Below, piece after piece: positions 33,430 to 45,985 of a stretch of DNA of 64,000 nt. Below the pieces are notes generated by a model, which saw only the letters and a list, made by a program, of their open reading frames with translations, was not told the origin of the DNA and made no database searches. Source of the DNA: Salvia splendens (taxonomy: Eukaryota; Streptophyta; Magnoliopsida; Lamiales; Lamiaceae); the NCBI RefSeq assembly GCF_004379255.2, contig NC_056048.1:11989197-12053196 (forward strand). The letters run 5' to 3'. A program made the position numbers and the translations under genes. Each line of letters starts with the position of its first letter. Position 1 is the stretch's first letter.

Positions 33430-34380
33430 TTTAAATATAATGAAGTAGTAATACAGAGGAATGAACTTATATTCTTATTGAATGAATATATTTTGTTTTG
33501 TTTTTATTTTCCACTAACAGTAGTTTGTATGCTACATTAGTTTTGTTGCTATCAATATGAACCATAATGAACTAATATGAGATTTTAATGAAGTAGTAAT
33601 ACATCCGAATGAAGTTATATGCTTGTTGAATGAATATGTTTTGTTCAGTTTTCATTTTCCACTAACAGTAGTTTATATGCGATCAATACGACACATAAGG
33701 AACTAATTTCAGATTACAATGAAGTTGTAATACAACCGAATGAACTTATATGATTGTTGAATGAATATGTTTTGTTTTGTTTAAATTTTCCACTAACAGA
33801 AGTTTGAATGTTTTATAACAGTGTCATACTTACCTGATTGTTAGGTAATATGTATGTTGACATGTAAGTTGTAATACACACTAATGAAGATTTTATCGTA
33901 ATATGTATGCTGACATGCTCTGTATTGTATGCGATAAATACGACTCATAATGAACTAATCTTTGATTATAATGAAGTAGTAATACAACTGAATGAACTTA
34001 TATTCTTGTTGAATGAATATGTTTTGTTTTGTTTTGATTTTCCACTAACAGTAGTTTGTATGCGACAATAGTTTGTATGCGATCAATACGACTCATAATG
34101 AACTACTTTGTGATTATAATGAAGTATTAATAGAGCCGAATGAACTTATATGCTTGTTGAATGAATATGTTTTGTTTTGATTTTTGTTTTGATTTTCCAC
34201 TAACAGTAATTTGTATGCGATCAATACGACTCATAATGAACTACTTTGTGATTATAATGAAGTATTAATAGAGCCGAATGAACTTATATGCTTGTTGAAT
34301 GAATATGTTTTGTTTTGATTTTGGTTTTGATTTTCCACTAACAGTAATTTGTATGCGATCAATACGACTCATAATGAACT
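33430..34380 (+). repeat. Tandem array of about 140-bp units in E3
   Basis: About six units marked by TTTTCCACTAACAGTA at roughly 33511, 33655, 33787, 34041, 34194 and 34334. Each also has AATGAAGTA and GTTGAATGAATATGTTTTG. The array occupies the place where the transposase core exons should be. Confidence 0.82.
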
Positions 34381-34676
34381 ACTATGTGAGAAAAGAAGTA
34401 CTTGGTGAGGGAAATGTATTGTCCATAAGTGAAAAGAGACAGATGATTGAGAATTTTTATGGCTCACAAGTCCCTAGTGAAATAGAAGTTCATCCACCTG
34501 ATGTTGTCAGCACCAAGGGTTCCGGTCGACGTCTTTCATGCCTTGAAAAACAATTAAGAGAGTTGTCCAAGCCTGGTCGGAAATGTGCCAAATGTGGCGT
34601 GGTTGGTCGGCATGATTCAAGGAATTATGACAAGATACAGGAGGAGAAGAAGAAAAAGAGGAAACCACAATGTTGA
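34381..34676 (+). pseudogene. C-terminal zinc-knuckle exon of a FAR1/MURA-type protein in E3
   Basis: Encodes the conserved tail of FAR1-related/MULE proteins: VHPPDVVSTKGSG, a basic stretch, then CAKCGVVGRHDSRN-Y. The last zinc ligand, normally Cys in SRNC, is Tyr here, so the knuckle (C-x2-C-x4-H-x4-C) is damaged. It ends with a lysine-rich tail and TGA. A closely related exon with an intact knuckle is at 42364-42603 in E5. Upstream it runs into the repeat array without a clear acceptor. Confidence 0.7.
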
Positions 34677-35296
34677 GGCTTGTTGTTCTGTTGTGTTCCA
34701 GTAGTTCTGTTCAATTGTTTATTACTTCAGTGGGATATGTTCTGTACTTCATTCTTTAAGTTCTGTACTTCAGTCCCGTAGTTTCTTATTTCATTTACAC
34801 TTTGAATTTGAATATGTTTAAACTTTTTGCAATCTTAAAGAGTATAGACTAAAGTGTTTTTATAATGGCTTATGTTGTTCTTTATTATGATGTTTTTTTA
34901 TTGTTGAGGCTGAAAATATTTTATAAGTTCTATAGTTTAGTTTATTAATTGAAAATGTCATTATTTCATTTAGTACACAGATAATTTCATTATAGCAATT
35001 CAGTACTTCACAGTAAGTAGGTTATAGTTAATATGAAAACATATCATTTGCATTACCTCATCACATGAGGTTATATATAGTTCATAATTAGAGCATGTTA
35101 CTTCATTACTAGAGTCTGATACTTCAAATTTGTAGTTTGTTACTTCATTCTACCAATTTACTACCCAATGAACTATATCCATTACCCAATGCAGTATTTA
35201 AAGCTAATAATGAACAACATTAAAAAGCGTGGTACTTTATTTTCAATTGCTCAAAACAGATGTATGAATATTACAAAACTTAATCTGCTAAAATCA

Positions 35297-37052
35297 TCAT
35301 TTCTTCTTTAAATATGCTGCAATCATTTTCTCAACATCTATTACATGGTGTTTGCTTTCCTCCTCATAGTATGATGCTGTAACGTGTTTTCTGTTGAAGC
35401 TTTCATGGTTGTTATTTGCTAACATCAACGTTGAGCAATAGTTGGCCCTCAAGCTCTGGAGCACACCCAAACTTGATTTTTTTAAGCCACAATTCCAGCA
35501 ACCTTCACGCTCACCCTTGTATATTTCCATGTGGCGCTTTAGAAATACTCCACAGTCTTCAACATTATCAGAAGTTCTCCATGGCATTTTGAATCTTTGT
35601 ATTTTAGCATTGGATATTGTCTTGCACTGTGTGTGAAGACCAGTTTGGGTGAGGAAGTGACAAAAATATGATCTATGCATGTATAAAACAAATATATGTT
35701 ATTTTTAGTTGTGTATCAATTTCCTACGTAAGTCTAATAAAATTCAATCATATGAGAAGAATACAAACCAGCGTCTCTGGAATGTCACCATAATTGATGG
35801 TGAGATTATTGTTGTTGCCATTTCCAGAGTTATCTAGTACATTAATTCCACTCCTTCTGAAGCAAAAGCAAATACCATAATAATGTTGATTTGCACATAT
35901 GGGGAAGAAGACCTATGTAATGTAGTAACATACCACACGAATGAAGTAATAAACTGTGAGAATGAAGTACAATAAAAAATTTAGGAAATAGAATATTTCA
36001 ATTTATAATAATAATATTACTCCGTCAAAATATATCATTACTACAGTACTATGTGCATATACTTCATATAATAAGTACAACACTTCATTATCTTAATTTA
36101 TTACTTCATTTTAGTAATTAACCCTACTGTATAAACATGTCATTTATATTACTTCATTATCATAATTTATTACTTCATCTTACCAATTTACTACTTCATT
36201 AAAAAGAATATGTAGTTCATTTTAATGTGGAAACAACACAGCAGTTAAGTTTAATCCTAAAACCCTAAATCCATTCAACACGGTAAATAGATAGTTCATT
36301 TTTAGACTATGTTACTTCATTATCATGTTTTATTACTTCATTTTACCAATTTACTGCTTCTTAGCTTTATACAGTAGTAGTAGGGCTTTAACTTCATTAC
36401 TATCTATTTACATGTGCAATAGATTATTACTTCTAAACCTTTTACATACATCCAGTCAGTGTATAATTACTTCATTTAATACATAGATAACTTCATTATA
36501 TCAATTCAATACTTCACAACAACTAAGTTATAGATAATAGTAAAACATATTACTTGCATTACTTCATCACATGAGGTTATTATATCATAAATTAGAATAT
36601 GTAGTTCATTTTTATGTGGAAACAACACAACAGTTAAGTTTAATCCTAAAACCCTAAACCCATTCATAAGAAACATAGTATCAATATACAACATATCATC
36701 CACAATTATAGACAGTTCACTTGGAATACTCTGCTACCTCATTATGATAATTTATTCTTCATTTTACCAATTTAATTTCTAGGTTTTACCTTCTGGATCT
36801 GGAATTTTGTTTCCAGCATCTGCATCGGGCTTCAGATTTGATTGTTTGACCGTCTTTGATTTATCCGGCTGCTTGCGAGTATATTTTACTACTATTTTGA
36901 CAAAAATCATATTCCAAGTTGGGAATTAGATGACGTAGATTAAGACTAAGAACTTTGCAAAGCTTCAATGGTATATTACCTTCACCAGAAGATCGGCCAA
37001 AACGCAAGTGGAGGCCATAATTTACGGTCGAACTTTTTCGAGTATCAACCAT
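35297..37052 (-). pseudogene. Ulp1-type cysteine protease gene remnant in E3
   Basis: A first exon at 37052-36980 starts MVDTRKSSTVNYG and ends GAAG|GTAATA. A lysine-rich exon-like segment lies near 36786-36880. The last part, 35680-35297, encodes MPWRTSDNVEDCGVFLKRHM (with the DCGVF motif holding the catalytic Cys of C48 peptidases) and a C-terminal helix-rich tail typical of mobile plant Ulp1 proteins. The segment with the catalytic His and Asp is not visible; 35681-36780 is AT-rich repeats. It is therefore an internally deleted gene. It converges on the zinc-knuckle exon. Confidence 0.65.
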
Positions 37053-37466
37053 TTTGAATATGTGGATTCGATGTAGATGCTAAATCTACCGATTTAAATG
37101 CTGAATAGATAGATCGAAGTGCTTAATCGTCGATGAATGTCGTCGATTTCAGTCGTGTTTGCCGGAGATGACCGATGAAAATGAAGATTCTTCGTCGGAT
37201 TTTAGCTAGGTTAGTGAGAGAAGTTTTGAGAGAGAAGAAGCCTACAGCTGAAGACTCGTAAGCGGGATGAGTAAATTTTTGGTGATTTTGATTTTTTACC
37301 CTAATTGTGAAATTACATAAATACCCCCGCATTGAAGTAAATTGAGTATGCAATGAAGTGCGAAAAATAACCCTTGATTATCTAATCTAATCCATCAAAT
37401 TTAAGATCTAAGGGCCCAAATTTGGTCTCTAATTCGATCTTTAAGAGTGGATTTGCTATAATGGGA

Positions 37467-37470
<4 letters not shown>

Positions 37471-37507
<37 letters not shown>
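37471..37507. repeat. (TA)n tract between E3 and E4
   Basis: About 18 TA units; the only sequence between the two elements. Confidence 0.95.
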
Positions 37508-37513
<6 letters not shown>

Positions 37514-38069
37514 TGTTAATCTCCTTTTCCTCTCTTAGATTTAAGTTTCTTCTTAATTGGAACCGTTAGATTTGAGGAATGGACGATCCGGATGAGAAGC
37601 TTACTAATGATCCCGCCGTTGCTTTATTAAGGCCTTTTTGTGCATTATATGGGTAAATTGGTAAATGCACAGTACCACAACCGCCCAAAAACGGAATGTG
37701 CGAATTATAAGAGGGATTTTGCTATCAGCTTCATCTACTCCCTCAATTCATCACTGCAAATTGTCTCCCCACATTCCCACCACTTTCTAAACCCTAGCCG
37801 CCACCTGAAGCAACTGGAAATCTACAGAGAGAGCGCGATTTTTGTACGTTTCGCCGTCCAAACATTATTCCCGTAGTGCGTGACCATCTCTATTTTCAAA
37901 CTCAGCTTAGTCTCGATTTGCTGAAATCATAAATTCGTTTTACTTTTTTGTTAGGGTTCTGCCTATTATTGGGTGTGAAATTATTTTCTAGTTTGCCATG
38001 CTTTAGTTGCAGATTTTGTCGACGAAATCTTAGCGGTTTTTTATATTTGTTTCGTCTCGCAGATACATT

Positions 38070-39071
38070 ATGATGAAGAGAGGCCGACCTTCAAGATCTC
38101 AACCAACGCTGCTGAAGGTGAGGGATCTATTTCATTTGCGTGTAGAATTTCTGGTATTGATGTACATCATTTAGTATTCCATGGTCCATTCGTCGGCGGT
38201 TTTTTGGTAAAAGGGTGGTAGGTGAATGTAATTTCTTGTGCATTAATTGATTGATTGGGTACATTATTAGTCACTGTTTACACATTATTCGTCAAGTATT
38301 ATCCATTATTTGACTGCTTCTGTATACGGGTGATTGGGTGAATGAATATTCCTATGTGCATTATTTGATTGAATCTATACATTATTTAACTATTATTATT
38401 CATTATTTATCAATTTATAGGTATTATTTGACTGCTTATGCACATGGGCGAATGGGTGAATGCAATATTCCTGTGTGCTTTATTTTATTGAATCTGTACA
38501 TTATTTAGCTAATAGTTTACATTATTTATCAAGTATTGGGTATTACGTGACCGCTTGTTTATATGGGTGAATAGGTGAATGTCATATTCCTTTGTGCATT
38601 ATTTGATTGAATGTGTAAATTATTTATCTATTTTTATACATTATTTATAAAGTATTATGCATTATTTGACTGCTTGTGTATATGAACCTAGTTGATGCAA
38701 TGTAATATTCTGTTGTGCATTATCTGATTGCTTCTGTACATTATTTAGCAAGTATTATACATTATTTATCAAGTACTATACATTCAATTACTGCTTGTGT
38801 ACATGAGTGAATGGTGCATTAGCTAATGTAAATGCAATATTGATAGTTTCCGTTATAATCATGTTCTGATGTTGTATGTTGGATAGCAGTGAAGCAGCTT
38901 AGATTGGACATCGACGAAGTGGTCGATGATGTAATTCCAGATGGGATTGTCCAGAAATTATGGAAGAGATTAGCAGAGACCGGGACAAGTACAGCTCAGG
39001 AAGAGCCTGAGCATAGGAAACCAGGGTGGTGGAAGGTCGACCATCTATACAGCCTCAGATATGGCCCCTGA
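38070..39071 (+). pseudogene. Ulp1-type gene, N-terminal two exons in E4
   Basis: Exon 1 (38070-38117) encodes MMKRGRPSRSQ and ends CTGAAG|GTGAGG. Exon 2 (about 38889-39071) encodes a segment DIDEVVDDVIPDGIVQKLWKRL, then DHLYSLRYGP and a stop. The same order, with MPKRGRPLSQ and ELDDAVDDLIQVALAQKLRDRL, is seen in E5. Matching exon 1 to exon 2 in the E5 phase implies a one-base shift within exon 1, so the frame seems broken. In full mobile Ulp1 genes this N-terminus precedes a plant-mobile-domain-like region and the protease; both are missing and replaced by the tandem array. Confidence 0.55.
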
Positions 39072-39214
39072 TAGGGAAGTGCTGAGCAAACTAAAATGTT
39101 GTATACAATCATAACAAAAACATATGAGGAAAAATTACATTACAGTACATATATTGTACATCACTGATAAAATAGATTACATTTTACAATATTATTTGTA
39201 CATTACATTTATCG

Positions 39215-40445
39215 ATGGATACTACCCCCTAGCCGATATGATAAATAAACCCCAGAGTAAGGACTGATACTCGTGGACTTAGTTACGGTTGCGTTGCTTA
39301 AACCATACTACACCCTATCCCCAGGGATTGCTAAACCCTTGGGGAATAATTGAAACGTGCCCCAAACAAGCAACCAGTGCCAATCGTAAACTATTCGTAA
39401 AATTTTATAACATAAACAAACAAAATGGTTCAGAAAACATATACATTGCAGTTCACAAGTCGTCCATTATATAGTCAATAACATGCATTACCTAGTACAA
39501 TTTGGTGCATTATGTGTATCGGCTTAAACTACCACCCTAGCGACGTTGATAACTAAACCATAGAAGAATGACTGATACTCGTGGACTGTAGTTACGGTTG
39601 CGTTGCTTAAACCATACTACACCCTAGCCCCAAGTTTTGCTAAACCCTTGGGGAATGATTGAAACGTGCACCAAACAAGCAACGAATGCCAATCTTAAAC
39701 TATTCATGAAATTTTTAACATAAACAAACAAAACGGTTCAGAAAACATATACATTGCAGTTCACAAATCGTCCATTATATAGTCAATAACATGCATTACC
39801 TAGTACAATTTGGTGCATTATGTGTTTCGGCTTAAACTACTACCCTAGCGACGCTGATAACTAAACCATACAGGACGGACTGATACTCGTGGACTTTAGT
39901 TACGGTTGTGTTGCTTAAACCATACTACACCCTAGCCCCAAGGATTGCTAAACCCTTGGGAATGAGTAAAACGTGCACCAAACAAGCAACGAATGCCAAT
40001 CTTAAACTATTCATGAAATTGTATAACAGAAACAAACAAAACGGATCAGAAAACATATACATTGCAGTTCACAAATCGTCCATTTTGTAGTCAATAACAT
40101 GCATTACCTAGTACAATTTGATGCATTATGTGTATCGGTTTAAACTACCACCTTAGTGACGCTGATAACTAAACCATAGAGGAAGGGCTAATACTCGTGG
40201 ACTTTAGTTACGGTTGTGTAGCTTAAACCATACTACACCCTAGCCCTAATAATTGTTAAACCCTTGGGGAATGATTGAAACGTGCCTCAAACAAGCAAAC
40301 AGTGCCAATCTTAAACTACTCATGAAATTGAATAACATAAACAAACAAAACGGCTCAGAAAACTTATACATTACGGTTCAAACATCGTGCATTATATAGT
40401 CAATAACACGCATTATCTAGTACAATTTGGTGCATTATGTGTATC
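39215..40445 (+). repeat. Four 308-bp tandem units in E4
   Basis: Landmark GTTACGGTTG at 39282, 39591, 39899 and 40207, a period of 308-309. Each unit contains CATACTACACCCTAGCCC, TAAACCCTTGGGGAATG, AAACGTGC-CCAAACAAGC and TGCATTACCTAGTACAATTT. Two units make short ORFs (39289-39474, 39908-40090) that are by-products of the repeat. Confidence 0.9.
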
Positions 40446-40779
40446 TGCTTACTCTATGGTGCACTAAATAATTTAACTCAACAATATGGTTTCATTGCAA
40501 CGTGGATTAGGGAGAGAGAAAGAGTTCGGCGATGGATTAGGGGGAGAAACACGTTTGGTGGGTGTGATTTTAGAAGATAACCGCCAAGATCTTCAAAGGA
40601 GAAAATCATGGAAGTTACCATAACAAACAATTTAGTAATTCCCTCTTTTATCCTTTTCGGTTTTTTATTGTATTTAATTTAATTGTAAAAGCCAATAATT
40701 TAGGCCCTAGGATCTTAGAAATAAATGGTGGAGATTAAGAAGGAGATTGGATTAAATAGGTGAAAAGGATTTGAATACA

Positions 40780-40782
<3 letters not shown>

Positions 40783-40819
<37 letters not shown>
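40783..40819. repeat. (TA)n tract between E4 and E5
   Basis: About 18 TA units with no other sequence between the elements. Confidence 0.95.
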
Positions 40820-40822
<3 letters not shown>

Positions 40823-41372
40823 ATGTATTCATTTCCTTTTCTCATATTTCCTCATTTTTCCTTCTTAATCTCAACTGTTAATTACATCAATCGGATGGTC
40901 TAAAATATTCGGTGATGACATTTATTTATAATCAATTAAAAATCGATTAAGGGCAGATTTGGTAGATAATTATTTGTTAGTTATGGAAATTCCATGATTC
41001 TCTCATTGGCAAATATTGCGGTTTTTTTTACTTCTATCACGTTGAACAAGGAAGGGAAGGCTCAGGCGTATATTATTTTGCTCCGCTAGTTTTTTGCAAG
41101 ATTTCAATTATCACAATTCTCAATTTTCTCGTTAATCAATCCTCGGCAGTTCAAGCTTGTCTACTTGGCGTTGTAGCTACCAGTTTTTGTTCTTAATCAA
41201 TGGAAGAAGGTAAATCACGAATCAGCCTGATTTTGTTTATGTTGCGGATGTTTCAGTACAAGTTGTAGGAGTTTGATTATTTGATTTTTAATCAGCAATT
41301 AAATCGTGTATTGTGTTGTCATGGTATAACATTAGCGCTTGCTGTGAAAGCTTCCTCCATGGATTCGCTCTC

Positions 41373-42360
41373 GGCATATCTAGGGTATTAGGTTGAAACG
41401 AAGCATGTAATGCACATATTGACGAAGCATAATGAACTTAGGTGTCTATATAATGCATAATTCGTGAGCGACAATGTTTCTGGTAAAAAGATTTCGTCTG
41501 GTTTGCGATGTATGGCGCACGTTGCTTGTTTCCCCTAAGGGTTTGATAAGCCTAGGGGCTAGGGTGTAGTATGTAAACATTAATAACAACGTTTAACAAA
41601 TCTTTGTGTTTGACCTATAACTATATTACGTAAGTCTTCAACGTACATAGTATACTGAATAAAGTTCTTAACAATAATGCATAAAGTGAATATGCGTAAT
41701 GCTATATATTGTATGTATAATGCATAGTATCTTATTTGCAATGTGTATGTTGTACGAATTAAGATAGGCATATCTAGGTTATTAGGTTGAAACGAAGCAT
41801 GTAATGCACATATTGACGAAGCATAATGAACTAAGGTGTCTATATAATGCATAATTCGTGAGCGGCAATGTTTCGGGTAAAAAGATGTCGTCTGGTTTGC
41901 GATGTGTAGCGCACGTTGCTTGTTTCTCCTAAGGGTTTGATAAGCCTAGGGGCTAGGGTGTAGTATGTAAACATTAATAACAACGTTTAACAAATCTTTG
42001 TGTTTGACCTATAACTATATTACATAAGTCTTCAACGTACATAGTATACTGAATAAAGTTCTTAAAAATAATGCATAAAGTGAATATGCGTAATGCTATA
42101 TATTGTATGTATAATGCATAGTATCTTATTTGCAATGTGTATGTTGTACGAATTAAGATAGGCATATCTAGGGTATTAGGTTGAAACGAAGCATGTAATG
42201 CATATATTGACGAAGCATAATGAACTTAGGTGTCTATATAATGCATAATTCGTGAGCGGCAATGTTTCGGGTAAAAAGATGTCGTCTGGTTTGCGATGTG
42301 TGGCGCACGTTGCTTGTTTCCCCTAAGGGTTTGATAAGCCTAGGGGCTAGGGTGTAGTAT
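41373..42360 (+). repeat. 394-bp tandem units in E5 (two and a half copies)
   Basis: Landmark GGCATATCTAGG at 41373, 41767 and 42161, a period of 394. Each unit holds GCGCACGTTGCTTGTTTC, CCTAAGGGTTTGATAAGCC and GGGGCTAGGGTGTAGTATG, the reverse-complement counterpart of the core of the E4 308-bp unit. The last copy runs directly into the zinc-knuckle exon at about 42361. Confidence 0.9.
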
Positions 42361-42363
42361 GGA

Positions 42364-42603
42364 ATGGTAAGGCCTGAATCTGTTGCGGTGCATCCTCCCG
42401 ATGTCGTGAAGACGAAGGGTCACGCCAGCAGCTCGGCGAGCCGTCTGATTTCAAAGAGAGAGAAGGCTATAAAGGATGCGACTAGGGCTCCTAGACGGTG
42501 TAAGGGTTGCGATGAGTTGGGTCATCACGACTCCAGGAACTGTCCTGTACTTAAAGAGATGACGATGGAGAAAGATGGGCGGAAGGGGAAAAATCCAGCT
42601 TGA
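42364..42603 (+). pseudogene. C-terminal zinc-knuckle exon of a FAR1/MURA-type protein in E5
   Basis: Encodes VAVHPPDVVKTKGHASSSA, a lysine-rich stretch, and an intact knuckle CKGCDELGHHDSRNC (C-x2-C-x4-H-x4-C spacing), then a charged tail and TGA. It is the counterpart of the E3 exon at 34381-34676. The N-terminal zinc domain, the MULE catalytic domain and the SWIM domain are absent from E5, so this is a remnant. The start codon given is only the first ATG after the tandem repeat. Confidence 0.7.
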
Positions 42604-42779
42604 ATCATGTCGTATAAAAAAACAACATTGGTCGTTATTTGGTCAATTTTTTTTTGTAGAATGGTTGTCATAGAATTCCATGGTTTACTTTGTTTGTGGG
42701 AATAATTTTTGGGTTTATTAGAGCCTTATACATCGGTCCCTAACTCTATGAATAAGCATTATTCGAACTCAATGTACAA

Positions 42780-44140
42780 TGCTTCATACATTATGCGGTT
42801 TGAATTAAGCATTACAAAAGTTTACTGAACCTATATATACAATTATCGTAATGCACATTGATTTCAATTTGGTACGTGTTGACATTTTGTTGTGGTCCAA
42901 TTTAACATACCAAACACAATTAACGACAGAAAGTATAGATTTACGTCCATGTGACTTTCCACAAAACCAATTCACCCAAATACACACACCAAGTTTACTA
43001 ATGCATAATCTAATACGTATACTGACATTATATGCAGATATGATGCAAATAAAATATGGCTTAATATTTTAGGCGTACAATATACAAATGCATTATTTGG
43101 TTTTGCCATTGCATTACGCCCAAGGATTGGTGCATTATTTGGTTAAAATACACAAACAACGTTTAGTAATGCATTATCTAATGCGAATACTTACATTATA
43201 TGCAGATATGATGCACATAAAATTGAGGCGTACTATATATATGGTGTAATATATTAGGTGTACAATATACAAATGCATTATTTAGTGTTTCCATTGCTTT
43301 ACACAAAACAATTGGTGCATTATTTGGGTAAAATACACAAGCAACGTTTTGTAATGCATAATCTAATACGAATACTTACATTATATGCTGATATGATTCA
43401 CATAAAATAGAGGCGTACTACATACATGGCTTAATATATTAGGTGTATTATATACAAATGCATTATTTGGTGTTGCCATTGCATTACGCACAAGGATTGG
43501 CGCATTATTTGATATATGTTAAGCATTACGAGAGTTAATCTGCCACCTATACAGGCAAAAAACATAATACAAACAAGACAAATAACATAATACACCAATT
43601 ACACACTAAGTATTTTAAGCCGTCTGAGTAAACAGGATGCACATACGGTTCGACTGAGTGTTCACAAGATTAAAATCAGAAAGAGAGTACTGCACCAAAA
43701 CCAATTTCCGTGAACGTCGCAGATTCCAAAACATTATGCGGTTTGAATTAAGCATTACAAAAGTTTAGTAATGCATTATCTAATGCGAATACTTACATTA
43801 TATGCAGATATGATGCACATAAAATTGAGGCGTACTATATATATGGTGTAATATATTAGGTGTACAATATACAAATGCATTATTTAGTGTTTCCATTGCA
43901 TTACACACAACAATTGGTGCATTATTTGGGTAAAATACACAAGCAACGTTTTGTAATGCATAATCTAATACGAATACTTACATTATATGCTGATAAAATG
44001 CACATAAAATAGAGGCGTACTACATACATGGCTTAATATATTAGGTGTATTATATACAAATGCATTATTTGGTGTTGCCATTGCATTGCGCACAAGGATT
44101 GGTGCATTATTTGATATATGTTAAGCATACAGACAAAAAA
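42780..44140. repeat. Diverged tandem repeats rich in TGCATTATT in E5
   Basis: Segments such as ACTTACATTATATGCAGATA and ACAAATGCATTATTTGGTG recur at about 43010-43140, 43170-43290, 43370-43500, 43785-43905 and 43975-44100. CATTATGCGGTTTGAATTAA occurs near 42790 and 43734. They lie where the Ulp1 catalytic part would be. Confidence 0.78.
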
Positions 44141-44239
44141 CATAATACAAACAAGACAAATAACATAATACACCAATTACACACTAAGTATTTTAAGCCG
44201 TCGGAGTAAACAGGATGCACATACGGTTCGGCTGAGTGT

Positions 44240-45384
44240 TCACAAGATCAAAATCAGAAAGACTATTCTCAAAAACGCAAGATAGCTAGGGATTTCTTTA
44301 ATGTCGAAAGAGAGTACTGCACCAAAACCAATTTCCGTTACAGCCCTTTTCTGCCTGGGATTTAACTGCTTCAAGCAGTTCAGAAATTCCGACGGTGTTC
44401 GTCTGCAGTAAAGACGATCAGTCTTTCTTCCCTTAACTTGTGTCTGTTGAACATCACCTGCTGAGGTACTAGGGGCAGCCGCTGCCAACCGATCCCTCAA
44501 CTTCTGTGCCAACGCTACCTGAATTAAATCATCAACTGCATCGTCGAGTTCAGATCTTACTCGCTTCTCTGAAATTGCACAAACAAAGTAACAAATCACA
44601 ACCTTTTCAATAAAGTAGACTACGTTCTGTGTAATGATGTGTTCATATTAATGTTTACATATTAATGCAAACAACGTAATTAATCAGATCACATGAATGA
44701 TTGCGTAATGCATTCGCATAACGCATTAAACATCACTGATAATGCACTAAATATTACTGATAATGCATTATTACATCATTGAAATGCACATTTTTTTCAA
44801 AAAAACCTCTCTAATGCATATTTTATTAAACATAATGAATACATTATGTTCCGAAATGCAATGACCTGATAATGCATTTTCTCAAAAATGCAAGTGTACA
44901 TCTGTTACACAAAAATTGTATAAAAAAGCACAATTTCAGTTCGACAATTCATTTCCCACAGAAAATAAAAAAAACAAACGATCCTGCTTGAGAATATTTA
45001 ACAACACTCCCAAGTATCCTCTGTAATGCAAATTTTGGTAAACATAATGCATAAAATATGTTAAATAATGCTTAGTTTATATAAATTATGCTCCATATAA
45101 ACAAAATATATTACACTTTATAACTAATATACCTCATATAATGCAGACAGTAACACCAAAAAATGCATGTTTATAGTTCCACAATTCATTGATTATATCT
45201 GAAATTATGAACTCTGTCATGTATTTAGACACCACACCACACAACATGGATAATGCGGATTCAACAGATTTACTAATACCCTTACTCACAATCTAAAAAA
45301 AAAGAAATTGAATTGAAGCAGGCCGATGTAAATTTTACCTGCAGCCTCTGTTACTTGAGATAGCGGACGACCCCTCTTAGGCAT
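44240..45384 (-). pseudogene. Ulp1-type gene, N-terminal two exons in E5
   Basis: Exon 1 (45384-45339) encodes MPKRGRPLSQVTEAA and ends GCAG|GTAAAA. Exon 2 begins at 44568 after TTTCAG and encodes EKRVRSELDDAVDDLIQ, then LYCRRTPSEFLNCLKQLN and EIGFGAVLSFDIKEIPSYLA before the frame degenerates and stops at 44240. The phrase -FLNCLKQLNPRQKRAVTEIGFG- region matches the start of the mobile-domain part found ahead of Ulp1 proteases in plant MULEs. Exon phases agree (1/1), so this copy is less damaged than E4 up to its truncation. Confidence 0.62.
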
Positions 45385-45985
45385 TTTCGATCTGGCAAAA
45401 ACCACAAAAACATATCATGATACCGGAATTCATCATTGTTTAACCGAACCCAAAATGGCTCTGCAAAATCACGCAACCGCAAAAAACGTATTCACGCCCC
45501 ATTAAGAGGAAACCATAAACAATATGGGTCTGCAAAATCACGAAAAAAAGACGCCTAAATCACTATTGAAACATACCTAGTAGAAACGAGTCGGTGTTTC
45601 TGAGTAGATGTTAATGTTGATAGCTAATTTCCTCCAAAATTTTGGTCGAATAATGCTCAATTTTCAGACGCGGCGCTGGGGAGGGAGAGTTCTAGGGTTT
45701 CGGTTGTGGAGAGAGTGGGAGGAGTGGTATGGGTTGTGGCCGTAATGAATGAAGAAAGAAGAAGAATAGGATCGTTTCAAATCCCGTGAAAGTTGCAGAT
45801 TCCAAAATATGGCGGTTCATCTTCAGTTAAATGTCTATATTACCCCTGTAATGCATAACGCCACCTTCTATAATGCAACACGGAAGCTGATTTATTGAAA
45901 CAATATGATCCGTCGATTCCCTAGATCTAACGGGTATTATTAAGAAGGAAAAAGGATGTAAGAGTTGAAAAGGAGAATAAGGCTC

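Larger units (their letters stand above)
32438..37470. mobile_element. E3: 5.0-kb (TA)n-bounded MULE-like element with FAR1-type and Ulp1-type remnants
   Basis: The left end starts GGGATGTGATCAATGTCG, the right end (complement) starts AGAGTCCCATTATAGC; both lead into TAGAGACCAAATT and GGGCC, an imperfect inverted repeat of about 60 bp. Both ends abut TA tracts. On plus lie an N-terminal exon, a tandem array and a zinc-knuckle C-terminal exon; on minus lie Ulp1-type exons. A convergent FAR1/MURA plus Ulp1 layout matches Ulp1-carrying MULEs, but the transposase catalytic core is absent, so the copy is non-autonomous. Non-coding parts are packed with TACTTCATT-like words. Confidence 0.7.
37508..40782. 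mobile_element. E4: 3.3-kb (TA)n-bounded element with an Ulp1-type N-terminal remnant
   Basis: The left end is GGGTAGTGTTAATCTCCTTT, followed by TTCTTCTTAATTGGAACCG; the right end, read inward, has TCCTTTTCACC and TCTCCTTCTTAATCTCCACC. These give an imperfect inverted repeat of about 70 bp like that of E5. Plus-strand exons resemble the minus-strand gene of E5. The rest is AT-rich DNA packed with GCATTATT words (38200-38830) and four 308-bp tandem units. Confidence 0.65.

Noticed and set aside
32438..37470. E3 (and E5) as Helitrons
   Set aside because: They have long terminal inverted repeats, no CTRR hairpin end, no Rep/helicase, and lie in TA tracts rather than between A and T at single sites.
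39215..42360. Regular repeats in E4 and E5 as a CRISPR-like array
   Set aside because: Units are 308 and 394 bp without unique spacers, in a plant genome; they are ordinary tandem repeats.
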